Assembly (NCBI GenBank): GCA_036380715.1
Contig: DASVEF010000365.1
Coordinates: 1-64,000 of the forward strand
DNA length: 64,000 bases
Origin: UBA5704 sp036380715
Lineage (GTDB): Bacteria; Acidobacteriota; Thermoanaerobaculia; Multivoradales; UBA5704
Reading direction: 5' to 3'
Every line of letters starts with the position of its first letter. Within the stretch, counting starts at the first letter, position 1. This document shows, piece by piece, positions 24,757-33,889 of the stretch. The notes below the pieces were generated by a model. That model was given only the letters and a program-made list of their open reading frames with translations. It was not told the DNA's origin and searched no databases. A program made the translations under genes and the position numbers.

Positions 24757-26985
24757 ATGAGGAAGTGGAGGAGTTTCACCAAGAAGCGCCGCGCGTGGAG
24801 CCTCGCCGCGATCGCTCTGATCCTGGCTACCAGCGGGTGGACGGCCCAGTGGATCGGGGAGGAGGCGGCGTCGATCCCTCCAACCGGAGAGACCGCGCCG
24901 GCCGAGAAGCTGGCGGCGCCGATGCCGCCGCCGGAGGAGGCCTTCGTCCGGCAGAGGAGCAACACCGACGGCCTCGGCAACGTGTTCGTGACCGTCAAGC
25001 TCTCGCCTGAGGCCGTGGCCGCCAAGCGGACTGACGGCACGGCGGACTTCATCACCATCGGCAAGCCGGATGCGCAGGTGATCCTGCGGGACGACGGACG
25101 CGGCGGCGATGCGGTCGCGGGCGACGGCACCTTCACCGGCATCGGCTCGGTCGACGAGAACGATCTGGCGGCCAAGAGCACCGAGGACTCCAACGAGCTC
25201 GCCAGCCGTTCCGACAAGCAGGTTCCCGTCTTCGAGGGACGCACCGCGGTCGGCACCGAGATCCCGCAGGCGTTCGACTACGCGAGCTTCCAGGCGGGCA
25301 AAGAGGTATCCATCGATCCGGCCGTGGTGTTCATCGAGCCGGAGACCTCGTCGTCGGGCACGACCAGCACGACCGGCGGAACCGGCGGCGTGTCCGCGGC
25401 GAGCTCTTTCGGCAAGGAGACCGCCGCGATCTCGTCCCTCCTCCCCGTCGTGCCCGGGACCAACCCGTTCCAGGAGCGGGTGCTGATCATCCGCAACGTC
25501 GGAGTGGTCACGGACCCCGCCCGCACGGTCAACCCGTGCAACGGCGCCGGCACCTCCGGCGGCGTCTGGACCTTCAAACACCTGATGACCGCCATGGCCA
25601 ACCAGGCGGCGAGCGGCATCGACCCGTCCTTCTTCACCGAGCAGTGGCTCAACCACTGGCTTGTCAACCAGACGATCAACGCCGACACCGTGAACGCCCG
25701 CGTCCAGATGCAGTCGGTGATCAACCAGTGGCGGACCGATTCGGGCGGCGGCGCTCTCGACCTCCACAAGGCTCCCTTCCGCCTCCTCGCCATCCTGCCG
25801 CGCCTCGACCTGCGGACGACCTCGGGCGGCGGCGGAGCCTACTCGGTCAACACCAGCGGCAACTTCCTGGACGCCGGCGAGGCCCGGTTCATCTTCGGCC
25901 TGGTCCTGAAGCCTGGCTGGAACGCCGCCGGTTTCATCGGCCCGGTGCAGATCCCGGGGCAGGCGGCCGGCTGCCGGGCACTGCCGATGACCGTGATCTT
26001 CGAGTTCCGCGTGCCCAAGTGCCACTGCGAGGACGTCCGCGCCTGGGCGCGCCAGTGGGTCGAGCTGAACAGCTTCGTGCCCGGCACCGCGGCCTACAAC
26101 AGCCGTCTCGAGCGGCTCACCCAGCAGTTCACGCGCGCCAACGCCAATCCGATCCGACCGAACGGCAGCGCCCTCGGCCAGCTCCGCACCAACGAGGTGG
26201 CCATCGCCGCCCCCTGGGAGCTGCGCGAGTTCCAGCTCCCGCAGAACCCGTTCACGCTGCTCGCCGAGACAACCGTCGCGGACACTCCCGAGGACCTCTA
26301 CGACAACAACAACAACGGCACCGGGCTGCTGCGGGAGTGGGTCGTCAACAAGGTCAAGCCGAACCTGAGCGGACCTGACTTCGAGGACCCGATCCCGCCG
26401 GTGCCGCTCATCCTCAGCGGTCCGCTGGTCCCCGCCGGAGCGCGGTTCATGGCCGGCAACTCGATCGTGCCCGACGCGCCCGGCGTGATCGTCCACCACT
26501 GGAAGGAGCCGACCCTCAACGTCTTTGGTGACCTGCAAGAGAACTGGGCCCGCCACCGCGTCTCCCGGGCCGCCTGCAACGGCTGCCACCGGCGCGAGGT
26601 CTTCACTCACTTCGTGCACGTCGACCCGAGCAACACCATCCCGGGCTCCAATCCGGCCCTGCCGGCGGAGATCTCGGTCTTCCTGTCCGGCATCAACCAG
26701 TTGGGCGATCCGGCGACCTCGCCGAACGTGCCCGACCCGACGCAGGGCAATCCCAAGCGGAACTTCGACGACCTCGCCCGCCGCGAGATCGACATCAAGC
26801 GCCTGGCGAGGCTGAAGTGCTTCCGCTTCCACCCGATCCACGTGGCCCACGTCCAGGACACCCTCAGGTCGACCGGCCGGCTCCCGGACAACCTGTTCCA
26901 GGGGCTGACGCTTCTCCACGACCACGACCGCGTCTCGGTCGCCGTCGAAGACATGAAGAGGGATCTCGTCCGCGAAGTCCACTGA
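24757..26985 (+). CDS. Large exported protein with single CxxCH, paralogue A
   Basis: The 742-residue protein begins with a basic run and a hydrophobic segment (SLAAIALILATSGWTAQWI), a signal peptide or anchor. DDGRGGDAVAGDGTFTG near residue 110 is the signature of a choice-of-anchor X-type domain. The large middle part has GVWTFKHLMTAMANQ and NGSALGQLRTNEVA. ENWARHRVSRAACNGCHRRE near residue 607 carries a CxxCH haem-binding motif. Its neighbour at 27169 shares all of these blocks, so the two arose by duplication. It may be an extracytoplasmic redox or surface protein. AGGAGGAG precedes the ATG. Confidence 0.7.
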   Translation: MRKWRSFTKKRRAWSLAAIALILATSGWTAQWIGEEAASIPPTGETAPAEKLAAPMPPPEEAFVRQRSNTDGLGNVFVTVKLSPEAVAAKRTDGTADFITIGKPDAQVILRDDGRGGDAVAGDGTFTGIGSVDENDLAAKSTEDSNELASRSDKQVPVFEGRTAVGTEIPQAFDYASFQAGKEVSIDPAVVFIEPETSSSGTTSTTGGTGGVSAASSFGKETAAISSLLPVVPGTNPFQERVLIIRNVGVVTDPARTVNPCNGAGTSGGVWTFKHLMTAMANQAASGIDPSFFTEQWLNHWLVNQTINADTVNARVQMQSVINQWRTDSGGGALDLHKAPFRLLAILPRLDLRTTSGGGGAYSVNTSGNFLDAGEARFIFGLVLKPGWNAAGFIGPVQIPGQAAGCRALPMTVIFEFRVPKCHCEDVRAWARQWVELNSFVPGTAAYNSRLERLTQQFTRANANPIRPNGSALGQLRTNEVAIAAPWELREFQLPQNPFTLLAETTVADTPEDLYDNNNNGTGLLREWVVNKVKPNLSGPDFEDPIPPVPLILSGPLVPAGARFMAGNSIVPDAPGVIVHHWKEPTLNVFGDLQENWARHRVSRAACNGCHRREVFTHFVHVDPSNTIPGSNPALPAEISVFLSGINQLGDPATSPNVPDPTQGNPKRNFDDLARREIDIKRLARLKCFRFHPIHVAHVQDTLRSTGRLPDNLFQGLTLLHDHDRVSVAVEDMKRDLVREVH

Positions 26986-26994
26986 CCCACACCC

Positions 26995-27023
26995 CGGGCG
27001 GAGGCCGTCGACGCCTCCGCCCG
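26995..27023 (+). terminator. GC-rich terminator-like hairpin after paralogue A
   Basis: CGGGCGGAGGC and GCCTCCGCCCG form an 11-bp stem with a seven-base loop, ten bases after the stop. A C/T-rich tract follows but no run of T. The same hairpin follows paralogue B, so it was duplicated with the gene. Confidence 0.6.
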
Positions 27024-27081
27024 CTCTCCCTCGTTCCCCGTCCTTCTCGTCCTTCGCTTTAAATAGAGATCCATAAATTCT

Positions 27082-27097
27082 TGGCTCGCTTTTTGCT
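27082..27097 (+). promoter_or_regulatory. Sigma-54-like promoter
   Basis: TTGGCTCGCTTTTTGCT fits the -24/-12 consensus TGGCACG-N4-TTGCW, with GG and GC ten bases apart. A start point near 27108 would give a leader of about 60 nt. The equivalent stretch before paralogue A keeps GGCTCGCTTTT but lacks the GC element. Confidence 0.55.
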
Positions 27098-27168
27098 GAA
27101 GAGCGAGGCATGAATCCTGGAGTCAACCCCGCCTGCTGTAGAAACAACGCGGGAGAAGGAGGACATAC

Positions 27169-29451
27169 ATGAAGCGGAGGAGTTTCAGTCGTAAGCGTGG
27201 CGCCGCCTACCTGGCAGTTCTTGCACTCGTCCTGGCGACCACCGGTTGGACCTCGACACAACTGCTCACCAGTGAGCCCTCGACCAGCCCGGCCTCGGAA
27301 TCGGCCGCGGGAGACCTTGCGGCTCCGGTACCGCCGCCCGAGGAGGTTCTGATCCAGCAGAGAGACAACATCGACGGGCTGGGCGACGCCTGGGTGTTCA
27401 TCCGCCTCTCCCAGGAGCAGATCGAGCAGAAGAAGGCGGACGGTACCGCCGACTTTCTCACCCTTGGCACTGAAAAGAGTCTGGGGATCCTGCGCGACGA
27501 CGGTCAGGGGGGCGATGGCAAGGCGGGCGACGGCGTGTACACCGGGATCGCCAGCGTTGATCCCCCGGACCTCCAACGCCGCGCCAACGAGGATCAGCAG
27601 AAGCTGAGCAGCCGCTCCGGCGAGATGGTCCCGCTCTTTGAAGGACGAACCGCGGTCGGGATCTGGAGGCCGGAGCCGTTCGACTATGCCAACTTTACGG
27701 CCGGCCAAGCCGTCCGTCTCGATCCGGCGGTGGCCTTCCTCGAGCCGGAGAGCGAGAACGCGAGCGATGAAACGGCTTCGGCGGTGAGCCCTCTCCATTC
27801 CTCGGGCGAGACGCGCTCCGTCACCGCCAACATCACCTTCACCAATCCGGTCACGCCCGGCACCAACACCTTCCAGAACCGGGTCCTGATGATCACCAAC
27901 ACGGCCGTGATCGCCGATCCGACCCGCACCTGGAACCCCTGCAACAACACGGGCGCCGCCAACGGCGTCTGGACCTTCAACCACCTGATGACCCAGATGG
28001 CCAACCAGCCGGCGAGCGGCATCAACCCCTCGGATTTCGTCCAGACCTGGCTGAACCAGTGGCTCGCGAACCAGAACATCAACGGCGACCCGGTGCCTCT
28101 GCGCGCGCGCATGAACAACATCATCAGCCAGTGGCCGAAGCTGCCCAACGGCAAGCTCGACCTCACGAAGTCGCCGCTGCGGCTCCTCGCCATCACCCCG
28201 CGCATCGATCTGCGCCGCGGGACGGGCGGCGGTGGTCCGTATTCGCCCAGCAGCGGCAACTTCCTGGACGCCGGCGAGCTTCGCTTCACCTTTGGCTTCG
28301 TGGCCAAACAGACTTCGACCTTCGATCCCACGCAGGCCTTCATCGGGGCCGCCCAGATCAACAACAGCAGTTGTTTCGCGCTCCCCTTTACCGTCATCTT
28401 CGAATATCGCGTCCCCAAAGCCGGATGCCAGAACGTTCGGAGCTGGGCACAGCAGTGGAGGCTCCTGCAGAACTGGCTGCCGACGAGCACCACCTACAGA
28501 AACCACCTGCAGAGCTTGACGCAGCAGGTCGTGATGGCCAACGCCAACCCGGCCCGGCCCAACGGCAGCGCGCTGGGACAGCTCCGTACCAACGAGGTGG
28601 CTCTCAATGGCCCCTGGGAGCTGCGGGAGTTCCGGCTGACGCAATTCCCGTTCTCTCTCCTGAACTCGAACACGGTCGAAGACACCATCCGGAACGACCC
28701 GGGGAGCGACTTCAACAACGACACCAATGGGACAGGGCTGCTCCTCAGTTGGATCCGGAACAACATCAGACCGATCCTTGTGGCCAACGGAAATGAGGCG
28801 ACGATCCCTCTGGTACCGCTCTTCTTCCAGGGTCAGACCTTCCTCGCCGGCGACTCGCGGGTGCCGGAGAACGACCCCAACTACATCACCTTCCACTGGA
28901 GCGACCCGAACCTGAACTTCGGCGACATCAAAGAAAACTGGGCGCGCCACCGCGTCTCCCGGGCCGCCTGCGACGGCTGCCACCGGCGGGAGACCTTCAC
29001 CCACTTCACCCACATCAACCCGGCCAACACCATCATCCTGTCCACCTGGGATGACGGCTTCGGCGACTGGACCTTTGGTGGAGTCCCAATGATCGTGCGG
29101 GCGAACCCTGCGCTGCCGGCGGAGCTGTCGGTCTTCCTGACCGGCATCAACCAGCTCGGCGATCCGGCGGACGCCGTGTTCAACGGCTTCGACGTCCGCA
29201 GCCCCAACGTGGGCAGCCCGGCACGCAACTTCGACGACCTGGCGCGCCGCGAGATCGACATTACCGGAGCCGCCAGCATGAGCTGCTCCAGGATGCATCC
29301 GGTCAACGTGGCCCACGTCATGGAGCACCTCCGGGCGACCGGCCAGCTCCCGGAGAACCTGTTCGAGGGAATGGCCCTTGTGCCCCCCGAAGATCAGCTC
29401 TCAGTGGCGATCGACGACATGAAGCGGAACGTCATCAACGAAGTCCACTGA
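27169..29451 (+). CDS. Large exported protein with single CxxCH, paralogue B
   Basis: The 760-residue protein has the same order of parts as paralogue A: basic N-terminus plus hydrophobic segment (AAYLAVLALVLATTGW), DDGQGGDGKAGDGVYTG, GVWTFNHLMTQMANQPASGI, NGSALGQLRTNEVAL, and ENWARHRVSRAACDGCHRRE with a CxxCH near residue 601. The C-terminus has NFDDLARREIDI and a Cys-Ser-Arg-Met-His segment. It differs by an insertion after the CxxCH (TWDDGFGDWTFGG). GGAGAAGGAGG precedes the start. The family name is not known to me; an extracytoplasmic haem protein is the simplest reading. Confidence 0.7.
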   Translation: MKRRSFSRKRGAAYLAVLALVLATTGWTSTQLLTSEPSTSPASESAAGDLAAPVPPPEEVLIQQRDNIDGLGDAWVFIRLSQEQIEQKKADGTADFLTLGTEKSLGILRDDGQGGDGKAGDGVYTGIASVDPPDLQRRANEDQQKLSSRSGEMVPLFEGRTAVGIWRPEPFDYANFTAGQAVRLDPAVAFLEPESENASDETASAVSPLHSSGETRSVTANITFTNPVTPGTNTFQNRVLMITNTAVIADPTRTWNPCNNTGAANGVWTFNHLMTQMANQPASGINPSDFVQTWLNQWLANQNINGDPVPLRARMNNIISQWPKLPNGKLDLTKSPLRLLAITPRIDLRRGTGGGGPYSPSSGNFLDAGELRFTFGFVAKQTSTFDPTQAFIGAAQINNSSCFALPFTVIFEYRVPKAGCQNVRSWAQQWRLLQNWLPTSTTYRNHLQSLTQQVVMANANPARPNGSALGQLRTNEVALNGPWELREFRLTQFPFSLLNSNTVEDTIRNDPGSDFNNDTNGTGLLLSWIRNNIRPILVANGNEATIPLVPLFFQGQTFLAGDSRVPENDPNYITFHWSDPNLNFGDIKENWARHRVSRAACDGCHRRETFTHFTHINPANTIILSTWDDGFGDWTFGGVPMIVRANPALPAELSVFLTGINQLGDPADAVFNGFDVRSPNVGSPARNFDDLARREIDITGAASMSCSRMHPVNVAHVMEHLRATGQLPENLFEGMALVPPEDQLSVAIDDMKRNVINEVH

Positions 29452-29461
29452 CCCCACACCC

Positions 29462-29490
29462 CGGGCGGAGGCCTCTCGCGCCTCCGCCCG
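29462..29490 (+). terminator. GC-rich terminator-like hairpin after paralogue B
   Basis: CGGGCGGAGGC pairs with GCCTCCGCCCG around a seven-base loop about ten bases after the stop codon, the same structure as after paralogue A. Confidence 0.6.
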
Positions 29491-29600
29491 CTCTCCTCCC
29501 GCGAGTAGACGCCTTCTCCCTCTCGTGTGAGAATACCGACGCAGTCCTACCGGGCGCCACCGTCCCGGGTCAATCCCTCAAACGACGGGAGGAGACAGAC

Positions 29601-30422
29601 ATGGCTCAGCCGATCGCTGCGGAACCGACCGCCGCCGAGCGCACCCTGGTCCATTACGAGGTCCGGGATGGGGTGGCCTACCTCACCCTTGATGACCCTC
29701 CGGCAAATACCTACACCCACGAGATGATGCGCCAGCTCGACGAAGTCATCGTCAAGGCGCGCTTCGACCGGGAGGTCCACGTCCTGGTCCTCGCCGGCAA
29801 GGGCGAGAAGTTCTTCTGCGCCGGGGCCAACATCAACATGCTCAAGGGCTCGGACCCGTACTTCAAGTACAACTTCTGCCTGCACGCCAACGAGACCCTG
29901 AACCGCCTGGAGCAGACGCCCAAGCTGGTCCTCGCCGCCCTGGAGGGGCACACGGTCGGCGGCGGCCTGGAGATCGCCATGGCGGCCGACCTGCTGATCG
30001 CCAAGAAGGGGTCCGGCAAAGTCGGTCTCCCGGAGATCAACCTCGGCGTGCTCCCCGGCACCGGCGGCACGCAGCGCCTGGCCCGCCGCGTCGGCAAGAA
30101 CCGGGCGATCGACCTCATGGTCACCGGCCGGCTGATCGACTTCGAGGAGGCGCAGCAGTTGGGGATCGTCAATTACATCTACGAGGGCGGCGACTTCATG
30201 GCCCAGGTCCACGAGTTCGCCCGCCAGTTCTGCCCGCCGAACCGGGCCTCCAAGGCGGTCGGCCGCATCAAGCGGTCGGTCCAGTCGGGCGCCGAGGTTC
30301 CGTTCGAGAGCGGCCTCGCCATCGAGCGCGAGCTGCAGCAGCAGCTCTTCGAAAGCCAGGACGCCCGCGAGGGGCTCGACGCCTACGTCAACAAGCGCAA
30401 GCCGGAGTTCAAGGGCGCCTGA
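29601..30422 (+). CDS. Enoyl-CoA hydratase/isomerase family protein (first of three)
   Basis: The 273-residue crotonase-fold protein has an N-terminal extension of about 15 residues, the oxyanion-hole motifs FFCAGANINML and GHTVGGGLEIAMAADL, and the acid/base Glu in LPEINLGVLPGTGGTQRLA. It would hydrate or isomerise an enoyl-CoA in the cytosol. The DYxFKYNFCLHANETLNRL stretch sets it apart from the other two copies. The stop overlaps the start of the aldehyde dehydrogenase by one base, so they form an operon. GGAGGAG lies upstream of the ATG. Confidence 0.88.
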   Translation: MAQPIAAEPTAAERTLVHYEVRDGVAYLTLDDPPANTYTHEMMRQLDEVIVKARFDREVHVLVLAGKGEKFFCAGANINMLKGSDPYFKYNFCLHANETLNRLEQTPKLVLAALEGHTVGGGLEIAMAADLLIAKKGSGKVGLPEINLGVLPGTGGTQRLARRVGKNRAIDLMVTGRLIDFEEAQQLGIVNYIYEGGDFMAQVHEFARQFCPPNRASKAVGRIKRSVQSGAEVPFESGLAIERELQQQLFESQDAREGLDAYVNKRKPEFKGA

Positions 30423-31900
30423 TGACGGCGGTCGAAGCGGCCTCGCGCACGGAGATCCGCTTCCCTCCGCGCAAGCTGTGGATCGGCGGCGAGTGGGTGG
30501 AGCCGGACGGGGGGCGCTCGTTCGTCACCGAGAACCCGGCCACCGAGGAGCCGCTCTGCGAGGTCGCCGCGGCCAGCCCCGCGGACGTGGACCGGGCGGT
30601 GAAGGCCGCCCGCGCCGCTCTCCACGGCGACTGGGGACGGATGCCCGCGCGCGAACGCGGCCAGCTCCTCTGGAAGCTCGCCGACGCGCTGGAGGCCCGG
30701 GCGGACGAATTCGCCCTCCTGGAGACGCTCGACAACGGCAAGCCGATCTTCGAGTCGCGCTACGTCGACATCCCGGCCGGCGCCGAGGCCCTGCGCTACT
30801 TCGCCGGCTGGGCCGACAAGATCACCGGCGACACGCTGCCGGTCAGCGGACCGTTCGTGCTCGCCTACACCCTGCGCGAGCCGGTCGGCGTGGTCGGCGC
30901 CATCACCCCCTGGAACTTCCCGCTGATCCAGGCGCTGTGGAAGATCGCGCCGGCCCTGGCCTGCGGCAACACGGTCGTCCACAAGCCGGCCTCCTACACG
31001 CCGCTGACCGCGCTCCGCTTCGCCGAGCTGGCCGCCGAGGCCGGGCTCCCCCCGGGGGTCCTCAACGTGCTGCCGGGGAGCGGCGCCGAAGTCGGCAACG
31101 CCCTGGTCGCGCACCCGGAGGTCGCCAAGATCTCCTTCACCGGCTCGACCGAGGTGGGACGCGACATCATGCGCGGCGCCGCGGACACCATCAAGCGGGT
31201 CACCCTGGAGCTGGGTGGGAAGTCGCCGAACATCGTCTTCGCGGACGCTGACCTCGACGCCGCGGCCAAGGGGGCCTACACGGGCATCTTCTACGGCAAG
31301 GGGGAGGTCTGCGCCGCGGGCTCCCGCCTGTTCGTGGAGGCGAAGGTCCACGACGAGCTGATGGACCGGCTGCTCGCGCGGACGAAGCGCCTGGCCCCCG
31401 GCGATCCGCTCGATCCCAAGACCCGCCTCGGCGCCCTGGTCTCCCGGAAGCAGAGGGAGGGGGTCCTCGGTTATATAGAAGAGGGGAAGCGGGAGGGGGC
31501 GCGGATCGTCTGCGGCGGCGAGCCGGCGGACCTCAACGGCAAGGGCTGGTTCATGCAGCCGACGATCCTCGACGGGGTGAAGAACGATATGCGGATCGCC
31601 CGCGAAGAGGTCTTCGGGCCGGTGCTGGCGGTGATCCCCTTCGAGAAGGCCGGGGACGCCGTCGAGCTGGCCAACGCTTCGATCTACGGCCTCGCCGCCG
31701 GAGTCTGGACGCGCGACGTGGGCAAGGCCCATGAGGTGGCGCGGCAGCTCCAGGCGGGCACCGTGTGGATCAACCAGTACAACTGGTACGACTCCGGCGC
31801 CCCCTTCGGCGGCTACAAGCAGAGCGGCTTCGGCCGCGAGCTCGGCCGCGAAGCCCTCGACGCCTATACCGAGGTCAAGACGGTCTACGTGGGACGGTGA
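30422..31900 (+). CDS. Aldehyde dehydrogenase (NAD(P)+)
   Basis: The 492-residue protein has GVVGAITPWNFPL, FTGSTEVGRDIM, LELGGKSPNIVFADADLD with the general-base Glu, and GEVCAAGSRLFVE with the catalytic Cys near residue 297. These match the betaine-aldehyde and aminoaldehyde dehydrogenase branch. The C-terminal YKQSGFGRELGREALDAYTEVKT is normal. With the gamma-glutamyl-GABA-hydrolase-like gene downstream, an aminoaldehyde or fatty aldehyde substrate is possible. Substrate not determined. Confidence 0.93.
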   Translation: MTAVEAASRTEIRFPPRKLWIGGEWVEPDGGRSFVTENPATEEPLCEVAAASPADVDRAVKAARAALHGDWGRMPARERGQLLWKLADALEARADEFALLETLDNGKPIFESRYVDIPAGAEALRYFAGWADKITGDTLPVSGPFVLAYTLREPVGVVGAITPWNFPLIQALWKIAPALACGNTVVHKPASYTPLTALRFAELAAEAGLPPGVLNVLPGSGAEVGNALVAHPEVAKISFTGSTEVGRDIMRGAADTIKRVTLELGGKSPNIVFADADLDAAAKGAYTGIFYGKGEVCAAGSRLFVEAKVHDELMDRLLARTKRLAPGDPLDPKTRLGALVSRKQREGVLGYIEEGKREGARIVCGGEPADLNGKGWFMQPTILDGVKNDMRIAREEVFGPVLAVIPFEKAGDAVELANASIYGLAAGVWTRDVGKAHEVARQLQAGTVWINQYNWYDSGAPFGGYKQSGFGRELGREALDAYTEVKTVYVGR

Positions 31901-31902
31901 GC

Positions 31903-31956
31903 CCCTCACCCCCCGGCCCCCTCTCCCACCCCCTCCCCCCGACCGGGAGAGGGGGA
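31903..31956. repeat. Dispersed CCCTCACCCC palindromic repeat, single copy
   Basis: CCCTCACCCCCCGGCCCCCT is followed by CTCCCACC and GGGAGAGGGGGA, the half-unit of the family that forms full elements at 42945, 47849 and 52965. Confidence 0.6.
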
Positions 31957-31982
31957 GAAGGGCTTAAAGAACAAGGATGCTC

Positions 31983-33182
31983 ATGCCAGAGAATCACGAC
32001 CACGACATCGTCCTTGCCGCGCCGGTGCGCACGCCGATCGGCAAGTTTCTTGGAGCTCTCTCGCCGCTGACCGCGGCCGATCTGGGGACCGCGGCGGCTA
32101 AAGCCGCACTGGACCGCGCGGGCCTCGACCCGAAGGAGGTCGACCAGGTCATCTTCGGCCATGCCCGGCAGGCCGGCGGCGGTCCGAACACCGCCCGCCA
32201 GATCGCCTTCCGCGCCGCTATTCCCGTGGACCGGCCGGCCTACACGGTCAACCAGGCCTGCGCCTCGGGTCTCCAGGCGGTGCTGTCGGCCGCCCGCACG
32301 ATCCTGACCGGCGAGGCGCGGGTGGTGCTCGCGGGCGGCACCGAGAGCATGTCGAACACCCCGTACCTCCTCCCCCGCGCCCGCAACGGCTACCGGCTCG
32401 GGCACGGCGAGATCGTCGACGCCATGTACAAGGACGGGTTCAACGACCCGCTCTCCGAGCTGGTGATGGGCGAGACCGCCGAGGAGCTGGCCCTGGAGTG
32501 CGGCATCGACCGCGCGGCCTCGGACAACTGGGCGCTGGAGAGCCAGCGCCGCTCCGAGCGGGCGCGCGCCGCCGGCCGCTTCGATCCCGAGATCGTGCCG
32601 GTCAAGGTGGCGGGCCGGAAAGGCGAGGTCGAGATCGCCAAGGACGAGCACCCGCGCGACGGCGTCACCCTCCAATCCCTCACCAAGCTCGACCCCGTCT
32701 TCCGCGAAGGAGGCCGGGTGACCGCGGGCAACGCCTCAGGCATCACCGACGGCGCCGCGGCCATCGTGGTCGCATCGCGCCAGGCGGCGCAAGAGCTGGG
32801 CTTGCCGGTCGTGGCCCGCCTGGTCGACTGGCAGGTGGTCGGCGTGGAGCCGCGGATCATGGGCATCGGCCCGGTGCCGGCGGTCCAGAAGCTCCTCCAG
32901 CGCCGCGGGCTCGCGCTCTCCGACATCGAAGAGATGGAGCTCAACGAAGCCTTCGCCTGCCAGGTGCTCGCCTGCCTGAAGCAGCTCGAGATGGACGGCA
33001 CGCGGGTCAATCCGGACGGCGGCGCCATCTCCCTGGGCCACCCGATCGGCGCCACCGGCACGCGCATCCTGGTCACCCTGCTCCACGGCATGGAGGCGCG
33101 CGGCCTCCGGCGCGGCATCGCCACCCTCTGCGTCTCCGGCGGCCTGGGCGTCGCCGCGCTGGTGGAAAGGGAGGCCGCATGA
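31983..33182 (+). CDS. Acetyl-CoA acetyltransferase (thiolase)
   Basis: This 399-residue thiolase cleaves or forms 3-ketoacyl-CoA. The acyl-accepting Cys is in NQACASGLQA (about residue 92). ELNEAFACQ, GHPIGATGTR and the second Cys in TLCVSGGLG complete the site. The ATG at 31983 is chosen since AAGGA lies five bases upstream; an ATG six bases earlier is possible. It overlaps the next gene by four bases. It supplies the last beta-oxidation step that the hydratases of the cluster lead to. Confidence 0.93.
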   Translation: MPENHDHDIVLAAPVRTPIGKFLGALSPLTAADLGTAAAKAALDRAGLDPKEVDQVIFGHARQAGGGPNTARQIAFRAAIPVDRPAYTVNQACASGLQAVLSAARTILTGEARVVLAGGTESMSNTPYLLPRARNGYRLGHGEIVDAMYKDGFNDPLSELVMGETAEELALECGIDRAASDNWALESQRRSERARAAGRFDPEIVPVKVAGRKGEVEIAKDEHPRDGVTLQSLTKLDPVFREGGRVTAGNASGITDGAAAIVVASRQAAQELGLPVVARLVDWQVVGVEPRIMGIGPVPAVQKLLQRRGLALSDIEEMELNEAFACQVLACLKQLEMDGTRVNPDGGAISLGHPIGATGTRILVTLLHGMEARGLRRGIATLCVSGGLGVAALVEREAA

Positions 33183-33889
33183 GCCGCTCCCGGGACCTGG
33201 TCCTGGTCGCGACCGGCACCGACGAGTACGCCGCGCCCTACGTCGAATCCCTCCGGGCGGCGGGCTTCGCTCCCGAGGAGGTCCGGACCGTGACTCCGGA
33301 CGAGCGGAACGACCTGCCGGAGCTCGCCGCCCGCGCCGCCGGGCTGGTCCTCTGCGGCGGCGTCGACGTGATGCCCGAGCGCTATGGCGAGGAGGTCCTG
33401 CCGGACGGCGACGTCGAGGTCTTCCCCGAACGGGACGAGATGGAGTGGAGCCTGCTCGACGCGGCCCGCGAGGCCCGCATCCCGGTCTGGGGGATCTGCC
33501 GCGGCCTCCAGGTCCTCAACGTCTATCTCGGCGGCTCGCTCTGGCAGGATCTGCCTTCGCAATGCCCGAGCGACGTGCCGCACAGCATCCTCAAGCCGCT
33601 CGACGCCCTGGCTCACCCGATCGAGGTGATCGATCCCGGGACCGGCCTCGGCCAGCTCCTCTCCCGCGACACGCCGCGGGTCAACAGCCGCCATCACCAG
33701 GCGATCAAGCGCCTGGCGGACGGCTTCGTCCCGGTCGCGCGCTCGGCCGACGGCCTCCTGGAAGCCGTGGAGCTGCCGCGGGAGGACTGGTGGGTGCGGG
33801 CCGTCCAGTGGCACCCCGAGAACCTGATCGCCATGCCCCGGCACCGCGCCCTGTGGGACGACTTCGCCCGCGCCGTGAGGAAGGCATGA
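33179..33889 (+). CDS. Gamma-glutamyl-GABA hydrolase-like class I glutamine amidotransferase
   Basis: The 236-residue protein has the class I amidotransferase triad: Cys107 in WGICRGLQVLN, His and Glu in QWHPEN. LVLCGGVDVMPERYG and VNSRHHQAIKRL are typical of the PuuD/peptidase C26 group, which removes glutamate from gamma-glutamyl amines. It overlaps both neighbours by four bases (ATGA), so it is tightly co-translated within a CoA-ester catabolic operon. The true amide substrate is not known. Confidence 0.85.
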   Translation: MSRSRDLVLVATGTDEYAAPYVESLRAAGFAPEEVRTVTPDERNDLPELAARAAGLVLCGGVDVMPERYGEEVLPDGDVEVFPERDEMEWSLLDAAREARIPVWGICRGLQVLNVYLGGSLWQDLPSQCPSDVPHSILKPLDALAHPIEVIDPGTGLGQLLSRDTPRVNSRHHQAIKRLADGFVPVARSADGLLEAVELPREDWWVRAVQWHPENLIAMPRHRALWDDFARAVRKA

